Below are positions 1 through 8,634 of a DNA stretch of 44,211 nucleotides, piece by piece. The stretch is from Deltaproteobacteria bacterium (GTDB lineage: Bacteria; Desulfobacterota; Desulfarculia; Adiutricales; Adiutricaceae), in contig JAISCZ010000011.1 of the NCBI GenBank assembly GCA_031265205.1, forward strand, positions 1 to 44,211, written 5' to 3'. How positions within the stretch are numbered: the stretch's first letter is position 1; each line of letters opens with the position of its first letter. A program made the translations under genes and the position numbers. The notes beneath the pieces were generated by a model. That model searched no databases. It had not been told where the DNA came from and saw nothing but the letters and a program-made list of their open reading frames with translations.

Positions 1-81
1 CACATCCGCCCTGCTTCCTCGTCTCCCAGGCCACCTCAGCCTCTTGCCCCACATCCGCCCTGCTTCCTCGTCTCCCAGGCC
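1..81. repeat. Tandem repeat, 49-bp period, cut by window edge
   Basis: A 32-base unit beginning CACATCCGCCCTGCTTCCTC occurs at 1-32 and again, identical, at 50-81, giving a 49-bp period. A shorter echo (CTCCCAGGCC) follows at 81-90. The repeat continues to the left edge, so its full copy number is unknown. It is pyrimidine-rich on the plus strand. No ORF was found across it. Confidence 0.8.
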
Positions 82-460
82 TCCCAGGCCTCTTGCCACA
101 CCCAGCCCTCCTTGGCCCAATGGCCCGGCTGTTCTCTATTTAAGGGTATCATAACAAAGGCAATATCGCCATGTCAAGGCTTTTTTATAAAAAATGTTAT
201 GGGTACAATATTTTATAAAAAACTAGCAATTACAGGTACTTAGCCTCAAAACTGAGGTAAGTTCAGGCTAAACATTCGCGCGAGAATTCCCTCATACTCG
301 TGAGCGAAGTCGTGAATTGTCCAAACGAGAGCCCAATTGCTGGAAATCGGCGCGATGGGTTCGATGAGGGCTGGCTGGAAACGGACCTGAAAGGGCACCG
401 CGCCAGTCGGCTACTCTACTGGAGCTAAAGAGGGTCGTTTGGACCTCAAGCGGAACAAAT

Positions 461-481
461 TATTGAGACTAAATCTCAATA
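461..481 (-). terminator. Hairpin downstream of the defence operon (weak terminator candidate)
   Basis: The perfect 8-bp stem TATTGAGA / TCTCAATA has a 5-nt loop. It lies about 175 bases beyond the last gene of the minus-strand operon. On the minus strand it is followed by AT-rich sequence but not by a true U-run, so the terminator role is an inference. Confidence 0.3.
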
Positions 482-546
482 AGCTCGAAACAAGTCAAAT
501 TTTTCTATGAACCGGCCATCTCCTTCAGTGGGGAACCATCCTCTTG

Positions 547-568
547 CCGGGATTTTTGCACTCCCATC
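547..568. repeat. Solitary MITE-type terminal inverted repeat
   Basis: The sequence CCGGGATTTTTGCACTCCC followed by ATC is the reverse-complement form of the terminus shared by the three 139-bp elements near 12.3-13.1 kb (consensus GATGAnAGTGCAAAAA). It would be the right end of an element lying to its left. No matching left end is visible at 139 bp or elsewhere in 1-500, and the sequence inside it does not resemble the other copies. It may be a remnant or the end of a larger element whose other end is outside the window. Confidence 0.5.
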
Positions 569-654
569 ATACCTTGTTAAATTCGCAATTATTTCACCCT
601 TCTGCCGATAGCGACGTAATCAACATTTTTGTTCTTAACAATTAAATTATCTCC

Positions 655-855
655 TTAATCGAAAAGTTTACAGCCTTGTGCTTTGAAATCTTCGACCTTG
701 GCGAGTAAGTCTTCAACGGAGATTTCAAGGTAGTTCGACAGGCAAGTAAGGCAGTAGAAACGAGTAATGTTTCTACCGAGGAATTTCTTATTTAGACCAA
801 CCGCTATCTTGTCGAGATTTGTTTCACACTGATGGCATTTTCCGCTTTTACTCAT
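655..855 (-). CDS. Small CxxC/CxxC protein, last gene of BREX operon
   Basis: This 66-residue protein has two CxxC pairs (Cys7/Cys10 and Cys35/Cys38) and a lone Cys62, the pattern of a small zinc ribbon or treble clef. Its C-terminal half is predicted helical. The ATG at 855 is preferred over a GTG one codon earlier because a purine-rich AGGGAAGAG lies at the right distance. That ribosome-binding site falls inside the end of brxL, whose stop codon is only 3 bases away, so translation is probably coupled. Its place at the end of the defence operon suggests an accessory or regulatory subunit. I do not recognise a named family. The function is unknown. Confidence 0.75.
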   Translation of the reverse strand: MSKSGKCHQCETNLDKIAVGLNKKFLGRNITRFYCLTCLSNYLEISVEDLLAKVEDFKAQGCKLFD

Positions 856-858
856 CAC

Positions 859-2358
859 TCACTCTTCCCTTAATTTGTAAGTGGACATACTGCGTGTCCC
901 AAATTGTGCGGGATCGATTATTTGCATCTGCATGAGAACGACTTCTCGCATTCGTTTTGCGGGTTGTAGGCAGTATTTTTGGAAATCTTGTCTAAACTGA
1001 AAATCCTTGATTAAGTCGTTGTCAACGTGTGGGAGAAACAGTTTCATATACGCTGTGCAAAGCCGTAAGACCGCCTCTTTTTCTCGCTTATCAACGCCGC
1101 ATTTTGTCTGAACCAACTGTTCAACAATCCCACGGTAGCGAAGAGTTTCGGCAGGAGTACGCATTAAATGCATAATCTCTGTGAAATACTCTGTATTCAA
1201 AGCCCAATCGTTTATAATCATTGCATCTGTAAGCGATGGAATTTTTCGACCGAGAATAAAGCCGTGAACACGCTCAATAAGAGCGGCATCGCGGAACACA
1301 GATGGCAATTCGCGGAACATATCACGATCGGCTTCCATATCATTCACATCAATATTACCGAGTAGGACTATTCCGGCATCGCCCTCAACCTTAACGCCAG
1401 CCACATTAACAAAGCCGTCCTCCATGTATCCTTTGAGAATTCCTTGCATTTCGGCATGGTCCTTGAAGTTTATAGATTTTACCTCATCGACAGCAACAAA
1501 ATCGCTCGATGTAACTGTTCCGAAACGTCTCGAAGCAATATCATAGAACAATTTCGCACGGCTAAGGCTACCACCACCTGCAAGCCAGCCATATTTGCCA
1601 ATCTTGCCGAAGATGTATGATTTGCCCGTCTGTTGCGGCGCAAGTTCAATAAGATTTACTCGAGCCTCAATGAACGGAAGCAAACGGGTAAGTATTGAGT
1701 GTTTTGCCTCCCAAATTTCATCTTCCATAAGTCTGTGACCGTTGATTTTCGCTTTGGAGTAGCCATCGGGATTGTAATCAATCGCACCAAGAATGATGTC
1801 CATCCATTCTTCGGCAGTAAAAGCTTTGCGAGCTATACGGAAAGCGTCAACGTTAACTTCGTAAGGGCAAAAATTCCTATAATCAAGGAGCGTAAATCGT
1901 CCGTTACTCTTATTACCCTCTGGGGGCTTATAGCCGAGCTTAATCAAGCCCCATCCGCCAGCCTTTCCGATGAGTTGATCTTTTACTCGTTCCCAAACAT
2001 AATCTTCAATGACTGTCTGATTGTGAGCAAAGCCGAGCGTGGGGATTTCAAAGGAATAATAATTTGCCTTTGAGTTGAAAAACACATCTATCCGAGCGAG
2101 GAATTGGCTAGTTTCGCCATTAGAGCGAGCCTCGTCTTCAAGCCGCCACTTTTCCTCACGTCTTGGAATAATTTTCCCAATATATGTGCTTAGGGTATCT
2201 ATGTCTGCTATTTTCCCATCACTGCCCGCCTTACGTTTAAGTATCCAGTCACGCAAGAACGCAGGGATTTTTGCGTTTAAGAACATCGCCATAATAGACG
2301 GGTCTTTATAAACTGTTGTCGTGGGGAAGTGATGACGCAGTTTAGTAATATCATACAT
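859..2358 (-). CDS. brxL: BrxL-like AAA+ ATPase (short form)
   Basis: BrxL is the AAA+ (Lon-related) ATPase of BREX phage-resistance systems; characterised homologues form DNA-associated rings. Visible here are a P-loop APQQTGKSY near residue 240 followed by GKIGKYGWLAGGGSLSRAK, and a Walker B-type FVAVDEV near residue 290. The stretch around residues 305-340 (MQGILKGYMEDGF and VLLGNID) completes the BrxL-type ATPase core. The protein is about 500 residues, shorter than the roughly 680 of type 1 BrxL, and ends soon after the ATPase and helical lid. No Lon-type Ser/Lys protease domain is seen. The ATG at 2358 (preceded by GGTGAG) is favoured over a GTG at 2367. The gene starts 15 bases after pglZ and ends 3 bases before the small CxxC gene. 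The BrxL assignment rests on ATPase motifs plus operon position. Confidence 0.82.
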   Translation of the reverse strand: MYDITKLRHHFPTTTVYKDPSIMAMFLNAKIPAFLRDWILKRKAGSDGKIADIDTLSTYIGKIIPRREEKWRLEDEARSNGETSQFLARIDVFFNSKANYYSFEIPTLGFAHNQTVIEDYVWERVKDQLIGKAGGWGLIKLGYKPPEGNKSNGRFTLLDYRNFCPYEVNVDAFRIARKAFTAEEWMDIILGAIDYNPDGYSKAKINGHRLMEDEIWEAKHSILTRLLPFIEARVNLIELAPQQTGKSYIFGKIGKYGWLAGGGSLSRAKLFYDIASRRFGTVTSSDFVAVDEVKSINFKDHAEMQGILKGYMEDGFVNVAGVKVEGDAGIVLLGNIDVNDMEADRDMFRELPSVFRDAALIERVHGFILGRKIPSLTDAMIINDWALNTEYFTEIMHLMRTPAETLRYRGIVEQLVQTKCGVDKREKEAVLRLCTAYMKLFLPHVDNDLIKDFQFRQDFQKYCLQPAKRMREVVLMQMQIIDPAQFGTRSMSTYKLREE

Positions 2359-2372
2359 CTTGCTCACCGCCC

Positions 2373-4439
2373 TTAAATATCAAATCCTATTTTATCAACA
2401 AGCTGTTCTGTTTTCTGGTTGTCGATATGTTTGGAAGCATTTGTGGATTTCGCTTTTGTGAAAACAACTACCGGAACTAATCGCTCTTCAAGCGTTGCAC
2501 CGCCGTGAACAGACAACTTGCCGCCTTGTTTCGGCAAGCGGTTATAACCGCGCACAATCCAATAAGTTATATTTTTTTTGGCATCATAGTACCTCTCGAA
2601 TTCTGGTGGACGCTCCATATCATTTGGTGCTACGGAGTAACGCCAGTCATTCGGCGTATCTTTCCAAGGCAAGGTCATATCCATATTCTTTTCGTGAGCG
2701 ATGACAGCAAGCCTTGACGAGCCGTGGTCAGCTGTAACAACAACTCTTTCAAAGGATGAAAAAGCCTCAGCCACACGATTGGTGATAGTCTCAAATACTG
2801 CGAGCGTTGCTACAATGTTGTGTGCAGGAGTGCAATTTTGATATTTAACTGCTCCGTTATGGGAAATATTATCTACTTCATGTATTTCCGGCTTAAGTAT
2901 TCTGTCGTCATCCCAATCTATATGGTTAAACTGTGTTGAAGAGGGCAATCGTACAGTGGCAATGGTAGCGGATTCGACATTCATGCTCTTACGTTTCGCC
3001 ATTTCACACAATAATGGATAGTATTCTGCTCCCATTCCGTCTACCACCAAAATAGCCGTTTTACTATCTGCTGATAAATCACGCAGCACAGAGTCACGAA
3101 AGGTGAATGAACTTGGTAATACCGTATCGTAGGCAAGTTTTACAAACTCGTCCGTTACTGTATCTTTGACTTTCAAGCGGCGGTAATCACGAAAATAATC
3201 ATTGATTTTGCTGTTGCCGTAATCAAAGCCATCAGACAAGTATTCTGAAAGCAATGGATACAATCCATTCCAAACAGACGGCAATCCTACGGTTAAATCG
3301 CTCTGGGAGACGCGGCGGACAATCTCAATACGCTCATTCTCTGTATTGCAATTTAACCAACAAGCCGCAGTTTCGTTAGGATCGGATTTTATCTTGTCTA
3401 TGAATTCGATTATCAGAAAAGTTGCCTCTCCGTCAAATGTTTTTATGGCTTCGGCTCGTTCGACGGCAAAATCACGAGCGTTATCATTTGACAATAATTG
3501 TATTGCGGTTTCGCACACATATTGGCGCAGGAGTTTGTCGGTCGTGGTAACAGAAGACAGCACAATTCCATAATATGAATCGTGGGAAATTACTGACTTC
3601 AACATCCAAAAGTACGCAGACGAAATACTTTCGTTACACAATTCCCACATACGCTTTACAGCAAGCCTCGTATTTAGGTTCGTTACACCAAACATTGTCT
3701 TTAACCATTCAATTGGCCTGGTGTTTTGCTCTTTGCACCCTACTACTACCGATTCTAGTGCCGCTTGTGTGAGATTCTCCTCTATATTGTAATATCGCTT
3801 GGCGACAGTACTAACATCTGCCGCTTGAATGACACTGTCGGCAAGACCTGATTGTATGCGGTCATAGCCCGACAGCACGAGAGTAAACTCACCTGTAGGC
3901 TCAAACTGACCGAGCACTTTCAACAAAGAATTCCAGTCAGTCGGATTATTGCTTTTCTGTACCCATTTATCTGACACGACAGATATGCTCGGCACGGTTA
4001 GATACTGGTTTTCATCACCAATGTAAGCGATATATAGGTCGTTTGTATATTTGGGATTCGAAAACTTCGAGCGGTCGAAATACGAGAAGCTAATCAAAAA
4101 TGCGACATTAAATTTGCCAGTATCAATCCGAGTTTTCAAAGCCGTCATAAACGCCTTTTTATCATGTTCTCCGACTAGCGACAAATACGCTTCTATGCCC
4201 GTAACAATTACACGCTTACTTTCAGCGTAAATTTTGTTGTCAAGCTCTTGCATAAGTGTAGACGGCATCGGCAAAGAGACTGCTGCCGCACTAATACAAT
4301 CGGATATGGATATCTCTACCACTCCTCGACTTTTGTGAAAGGTAAGAAGTTTAGCCGCAATCTCATTATTTGAATATACCTCCGCGCGAGTCGAGGTACT
4401 ATCCGCAAGTGAACAATAATCATTAAGCGTATAAGCCAT
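2373..4439 (-). CDS. pglZ: PglZ-type alkaline-phosphatase-superfamily protein of BREX
   Basis: PglZ is the hallmark protein of all BREX/Pgl defence systems and carries a metal-binding alkaline-phosphatase-superfamily core. The C-terminal third has the expected pieces: ILVVDGMGAEYYPLL around residue 465-480, VVVTADHGSSRLAV around 570, and a final SVHGGATLEERLVPVVVF block near 650. The N-terminal two thirds are the helical region typical of the family. Length is 688 residues. The ATG at 4439 follows GGGAGG at a workable distance; an upstream in-frame TTG at 4457 would overlap the end of brxC. The gene sits directly between brxC and brxL, as in type 4 BREX loci. It is probably co-translated with brxC. 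Identity as PglZ is secure; its substrate is not known. Confidence 0.93.
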   Translation of the reverse strand: MAYTLNDYCSLADSTSTRAEVYSNNEIAAKLLTFHKSRGVVEISISDCISAAAVSLPMPSTLMQELDNKIYAESKRVIVTGIEAYLSLVGEHDKKAFMTALKTRIDTGKFNVAFLISFSYFDRSKFSNPKYTNDLYIAYIGDENQYLTVPSISVVSDKWVQKSNNPTDWNSLLKVLGQFEPTGEFTLVLSGYDRIQSGLADSVIQAADVSTVAKRYYNIEENLTQAALESVVVGCKEQNTRPIEWLKTMFGVTNLNTRLAVKRMWELCNESISSAYFWMLKSVISHDSYYGIVLSSVTTTDKLLRQYVCETAIQLLSNDNARDFAVERAEAIKTFDGEATFLIIEFIDKIKSDPNETAACWLNCNTENERIEIVRRVSQSDLTVGLPSVWNGLYPLLSEYLSDGFDYGNSKINDYFRDYRRLKVKDTVTDEFVKLAYDTVLPSSFTFRDSVLRDLSADSKTAILVVDGMGAEYYPLLCEMAKRKSMNVESATIATVRLPSSTQFNHIDWDDDRILKPEIHEVDNISHNGAVKYQNCTPAHNIVATLAVFETITNRVAEAFSSFERVVVTADHGSSRLAVIAHEKNMDMTLPWKDTPNDWRYSVAPNDMERPPEFERYYDAKKNITYWIVRGYNRLPKQGGKLSVHGGATLEERLVPVVVFTKAKSTNASKHIDNQKTEQLVDKIGFDI

Positions 4440-4444
4440 TACTC

Positions 4445-7400
4445 TCAATCCTCCCAAAAAAACAATCCTAAATCTGGATTTTTCTGCGCTAACTGCAAAA
4501 GGCGAATCTTCAATTCTTCTGCGGAAGTCTGTTTTAATTTTTCAATTACTTGCGGAGCTAAAGTCTCCTTATATTGCCTACGCATGAAATCGCTAATATC
4601 AAGCCGAGTTGGCCAGTTGTTCGCTTTTCCATATTCGCCTTCCAAGTATTCCAGTAAAGATGATAAGCTAATATTTAACTTTGCAAAGCGACGAGGAATT
4701 ATCTCGGTTTCAAAGCGTCTTAGACAATCGTCAACTGACACGGCAGATATTCCATTCATTATATTCAACAAATCTCCAAGTCGGTCAGTGGAGAAACTGC
4801 TCGGGTTACTTATCGCCGTGAGTATATCGCTTGCCTCTGCAATATCGTTCACCATAAACTTTGCGGGGATGCCATTTGTGATAGCCCAGTCATCAGGCGT
4901 TTTCGTCCCCGATATGCGTTCCCACTCTTCCTTAATTTTAAAGGCAAGGGATTCTTTAGCTACTATTTCAATCTCTTTACGAACATCGTCCAAGAAAGCT
5001 AATTCGTCCTGCGAGAATGCATTTGGTAATCTGTCGTAAACAGCGAGCAAGTCAGTATCAGAAATATTTATGCTTGTCAAGCGCTGTTTCAGCAATTCGA
5101 CAGTCTTTGCTTTAGAAAAATCGAAAAACAAAGCCTTGACGATGTCAGTATTCAACATCAAGCCATCTCTTATGTCGCTTGCTGCTCCGGTGTTTGCTAT
5201 CGTCGATATGAATGCCGACAAAGACGGCACAGCGGTCGTTATCAGCGTTTTAGGGAGTTTGTTTTTTGACATCACGGCATCGCGGAGTGTCTCCAAGGCA
5301 TCCTTGTAAGACACGAATGACGAAAAGCCCGCAACCGGTTTCAATAACTTTATAATCTCATATTCGTAGGTAGTTTCCTCAATCTCCGTGCTGATGTCTG
5401 CTTGTTTCCAAAGTAGACCGGCGGAATCAGCGGCTTTGGCGAGTATTGCTTCGCAGTATCCGTGTGAAGAATCGCCAATGCTTTCCGCAAGAGTAAGCAA
5501 ATCAGGAGCGTTCCTATCAACATACATCTCAAACGCTGTCACAAAGTTTGGAGTCTTAACATATCCCGATACCGTACGAATGAGCGTGGGGTTATCAAGT
5601 AAAATCTGTCCCACTCGTTTTATAGCGGCGGTACGGTCTTCTGGCTTTCCGCTCTTAGAACTGGTGCTGCCCGCCGAGCAGATATTATTCAACACAGCCG
5701 AAATATCCGTTGCCGAATTATCACCAGTTGAATTGATATACTCTGGCAAGACCCACAATGGCACTTTGCAAGATATTTGTTCTACTCGGTTCTGAATTTG
5801 CAACAACACGTCCTCAACACGAGCGTCAGAGATGGTGTTTGTAATGCCGAACATAAGCGGAGCATTTTCTACAAACGATTTCTCTTCACGAGACAGGCGG
5901 CAAATAAACTTCTCGTTCTTGATTTTACCTTGCCCGTCATCTTTGACTACCGACTCTATTATTTCTGCAAGAACAACAGTGTCAAGCGAGCCAGTCTTCT
6001 GTAAGTTATCCCATTGATAGCCTTTGTCAAGAATATAACGAAGGGCAACACCAAGCCCAAACGCCGAGAGACCATTACATTTCAAACCATAAGGGGCGCG
6101 CTGAAGTGTAATATACACCTTACGGATAGACAGATTTGTTCCTTTGCCAACGGTGTTTGCAATTTTTTTGTCGAATAGCTCACGAATTTTCGCTATTGGA
6201 TGCGAGGCGTTTTGAGCAAACCAATCTAGGTCAGCAGTAATTCCATCGGTTTTGAATGCTGTCAGCAACTGTTTATACGGATTCGTAGTACTCTCAAACA
6301 GTATGCCCGCAGTAGCCCATGCTGCTAACCCGATATGACCAAATGCTGTGGTTTGCTGAGTTAAATAATCCAATGATTGTTCAAGAGTTCTACAAACATA
6401 GTCGTGTAGCATATCATAAAACTTAGCCCAGGACAAGTCATTGACAAGAATCTGCTTATTTATATTAGTATAGTATTGAAGCTTTACGTTGGTTTCTTTG
6501 AATTTTGCAAACCACGTTTGCTCTATACGTTCAAAGGCAGATTTACTCTGCTTTTTAGCGGCATCATCATTTTCTAGGTTATATTTAGCAAATTGCTCAA
6601 TATAATCATCCCACAACGCTTGGTTAGTATCACAGAAAGTCAAATTTGGAAATGTAAACATTATGATACGGTGATCATGGAGTTGATTAAGAATAGATCT
6701 AATTTTATCTGGAATTTGTAGTTGCTCTTCCTTGTTTTTAGCAACAACAAACCAAAGGCACACCGCTCCTGTGTCTTTATTCAATCCATTAGTGAACTTA
6801 TCTCGTGTTAAAGGCTGAATGTATTGCAATGTGGTGTGTTTTACATCTGAAACGCGCAATTCAAATCGTCCCGTAGAAAACTTTGAGAAGTCGCTCTTCC
6901 TGTAGGCTTTCAACGATTCAGCAGTTTTATCAGACAACAACTGGTGGAACTGTGACTGATATTCCGTAATTTTATTTTGCAGGTCGTTGTTATGAACAGA
7001 CGATGCGAACAGTTCAATATTACCGTTCACCACGCTAAAACAATGCTTATCTACAAGCCCCTTTAAAATGCTCTTAACATTAGCTATCACACCATCGCCT
7101 TTAAAAGTTAGTTCTATGTTCTCCACGGTCGGTTTCAATCTGTCGTGCGAGCCCTCGGTCAAAAGGCGAGATAATAGGCAGAACAACAGCACCGCTTTGA
7201 GGACGCGAATATCTTCATCGTCTTCGTCTCGATTGGAAAACTCACGGCTCTTAATCCGTTCGTATTCAGCACGTATAGCTACGATTTCCTTGCTCAACCC
7301 TAAGTCTTCACGCTCGATGAAATACTTCCAAAGGTAGTCCGCAGTCAAAAACTGCTTGCTATGTATCGACGGACCGCCATTCTGAATAAAGCGTTGGAAC

Positions 7401-8632
7401 TCGCTACCGTTAGCATCGCCTTTAAGGTACTCAAAGATACTGCGCTGATTGGAGCGGGCGTGTTCCGACAGAGATTTCAACAAGAACGCCGCCATCGGGT
7501 GAATAGGGAGTATTCTGCGAAACGACTCATTGCGAACGTCCTCTTCCTTGAAGTGAAACTCTGCAATCCCGCGAACAGAGTCCCACAGTAATTTCTTTTC
7601 TTTCTCCCATTCGGTGGCGGTCGCTTCTATCGGTTTCATTGCGTGGCAAGCCAATTCAAATGCCGTATCGTTAGGCATTTGAAGATTGCGAAAATTAAAA
7701 CGGTCATTTGCTTTTTTCGCACTTGTACTACCCTCTGACCAATATGCCTGTATGCTCAAATGGGTGACAGGTACGAGGTAAAACTTGTTAATGCTCGGAT
7801 TCTCTGCAACATCCTCAAAGTATTTCAGCTGTTCTTTGTTTGCATCAATAAATTCGGAAAACTCGTCAAAGATGTAAACTATCCGCTTACAGTTGTTTGC
7901 CGACAGAATGTTCTGTATCCACTCGCGGAAAGACGTAACGCTAATGTCAAGAAAGATATTGTCCCTATGCAGAACCTTTTGCACATCGCCAAGCAAACCA
8001 GTTGGTGTAGCACCGTGCTGATTAACTTTGTGGAGTTCGGTCACGAGTTGGTCGATTGTGTAGATGTTCTCAGTGAGGTAAGTTAACTCACTTTGCATAG
8101 CTTCACGGGTTTTAAAGAAATTCTTGTCCTCACGCTTCAAACGGAAAATAATCTTATCAAGGTTTGCCTTTGCAGGTACTACTAAACTGCGCTCGCCAAG
8201 AGCCGACACAATGCCACGCTCCAAACGGACAAGGAAATCCTCTGTGGGGCCTACGCCGGACGCATCGTAATCATACACAACAAGTGTCCCCTCGCTACGG
8301 CGTTCAAGCAGACTTTTGAGGATTGCTGCTCCGTCTTTGAGAGGTTGCTCGTAACGTTCAAACCAAGTTCTGACTCTATCTTCATCATCCATAAACAACT
8401 TTTGCGTGACGAGTGCGGCGTTAGACTTACCCGTGCCATAGTTACCCGTAAGCCATAAAGACTTCGAGTCACCGTTGATTGCCGTTATGAGCGCGTTTAG
8501 GAAATCCATATACTTGACGTGCGGATAGAAGTCAAGCCAAGTTTCGGGCGTTTCGTTAATCGCCTCACGAGTCATATTCGCTTTGTAGTCCTGCGGAACT
8601 GTAAAGAAATCCGCATAGTGTCTCTTTTCCAT
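4445..8632 (-). CDS. brxC: BrxC/PglY-type large P-loop ATPase
   Basis: BrxC is the giant ATPase of BREX systems, needed for defence in characterised systems. This copy is 1,395 residues. A Walker A motif GNYGTGKSN lies at residues 63-71, and a Walker B IVYIFDEF at about 251-258 in a DEFSEFID context. The N-terminal segment (HYADFFTVPQDY; MDFLNALITAINGDSKSLWLTG) is typical of the DUF499/BrxC group. The rest is long, mostly helical and charged, with no other recognisable catalytic motif. The start ATG at 8632 lies 2 bases after the brxP stop, and its own stop is within a few bases of the pglZ start. Codon use is AT-richer than that of the genes beyond 13 kb, suggesting acquisition as a unit. 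Confidence 0.92.
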   Translation of the reverse strand: MEKRHYADFFTVPQDYKANMTREAINETPETWLDFYPHVKYMDFLNALITAINGDSKSLWLTGNYGTGKSNAALVTQKLFMDDEDRVRTWFERYEQPLKDGAAILKSLLERRSEGTLVVYDYDASGVGPTEDFLVRLERGIVSALGERSLVVPAKANLDKIIFRLKREDKNFFKTREAMQSELTYLTENIYTIDQLVTELHKVNQHGATPTGLLGDVQKVLHRDNIFLDISVTSFREWIQNILSANNCKRIVYIFDEFSEFIDANKEQLKYFEDVAENPSINKFYLVPVTHLSIQAYWSEGSTSAKKANDRFNFRNLQMPNDTAFELACHAMKPIEATATEWEKEKKLLWDSVRGIAEFHFKEEDVRNESFRRILPIHPMAAFLLKSLSEHARSNQRSIFEYLKGDANGSEFQRFIQNGGPSIHSKQFLTADYLWKYFIEREDLGLSKEIVAIRAEYERIKSREFSNRDEDDEDIRVLKAVLLFCLLSRLLTEGSHDRLKPTVENIELTFKGDGVIANVKSILKGLVDKHCFSVVNGNIELFASSVHNNDLQNKITEYQSQFHQLLSDKTAESLKAYRKSDFSKFSTGRFELRVSDVKHTTLQYIQPLTRDKFTNGLNKDTGAVCLWFVVAKNKEEQLQIPDKIRSILNQLHDHRIIMFTFPNLTFCDTNQALWDDYIEQFAKYNLENDDAAKKQSKSAFERIEQTWFAKFKETNVKLQYYTNINKQILVNDLSWAKFYDMLHDYVCRTLEQSLDYLTQQTTAFGHIGLAAWATAGILFESTTNPYKQLLTAFKTDGITADLDWFAQNASHPIAKIRELFDKKIANTVGKGTNLSIRKVYITLQRAPYGLKCNGLSAFGLGVALRYILDKGYQWDNLQKTGSLDTVVLAEIIESVVKDDGQGKIKNEKFICRLSREEKSFVENAPLMFGITNTISDARVEDVLLQIQNRVEQISCKVPLWVLPEYINSTGDNSATDISAVLNNICSAGSTSSKSGKPEDRTAAIKRVGQILLDNPTLIRTVSGYVKTPNFVTAFEMYVDRNAPDLLTLAESIGDSSHGYCEAILAKAADSAGLLWKQADISTEIEETTYEYEIIKLLKPVAGFSSFVSYKDALETLRDAVMSKNKLPKTLITTAVPSLSAFISTIANTGAASDIRDGLMLNTDIVKALFFDFSKAKTVELLKQRLTSINISDTDLLAVYDRLPNAFSQDELAFLDDVRKEIEIVAKESLAFKIKEEWERISGTKTPDDWAITNGIPAKFMVNDIAEASDILTAISNPSSFSTDRLGDLLNIMNGISAVSVDDCLRRFETEIIPRRFAKLNISLSSLLEYLEGEYGKANNWPTRLDISDFMRRQYKETLAPQVIEKLKQTSAEELKIRLLQLAQKNPDLGLFFWED

Positions 8633-8634
8633 TT

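Larger units (their letters stand above)
82..654. other. Gene-free left flank of the defence operon
   Basis: No convincing gene was found. The stretch holds AT-rich runs with short palindromes (about 180-230), an inverted-repeat pair GTCCAAACGA (319-328) / TCGTTTGGAC (435-444) that could close a 126-nt structure, a hairpin at 461-481, and a solitary transposon-type terminus ending at 568. A plus-strand frame is open for about 55 codons (roughly 255-427), but it has no start signal and no recognisable similarity. Confidence 0.5.

Noticed and set aside
1..90. CRISPR array
   Set aside because: The repeat is a plain tandem repeat of 49 bp with near-identical spacing sequence and only about two copies. 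There are no unique spacers or cas genes.
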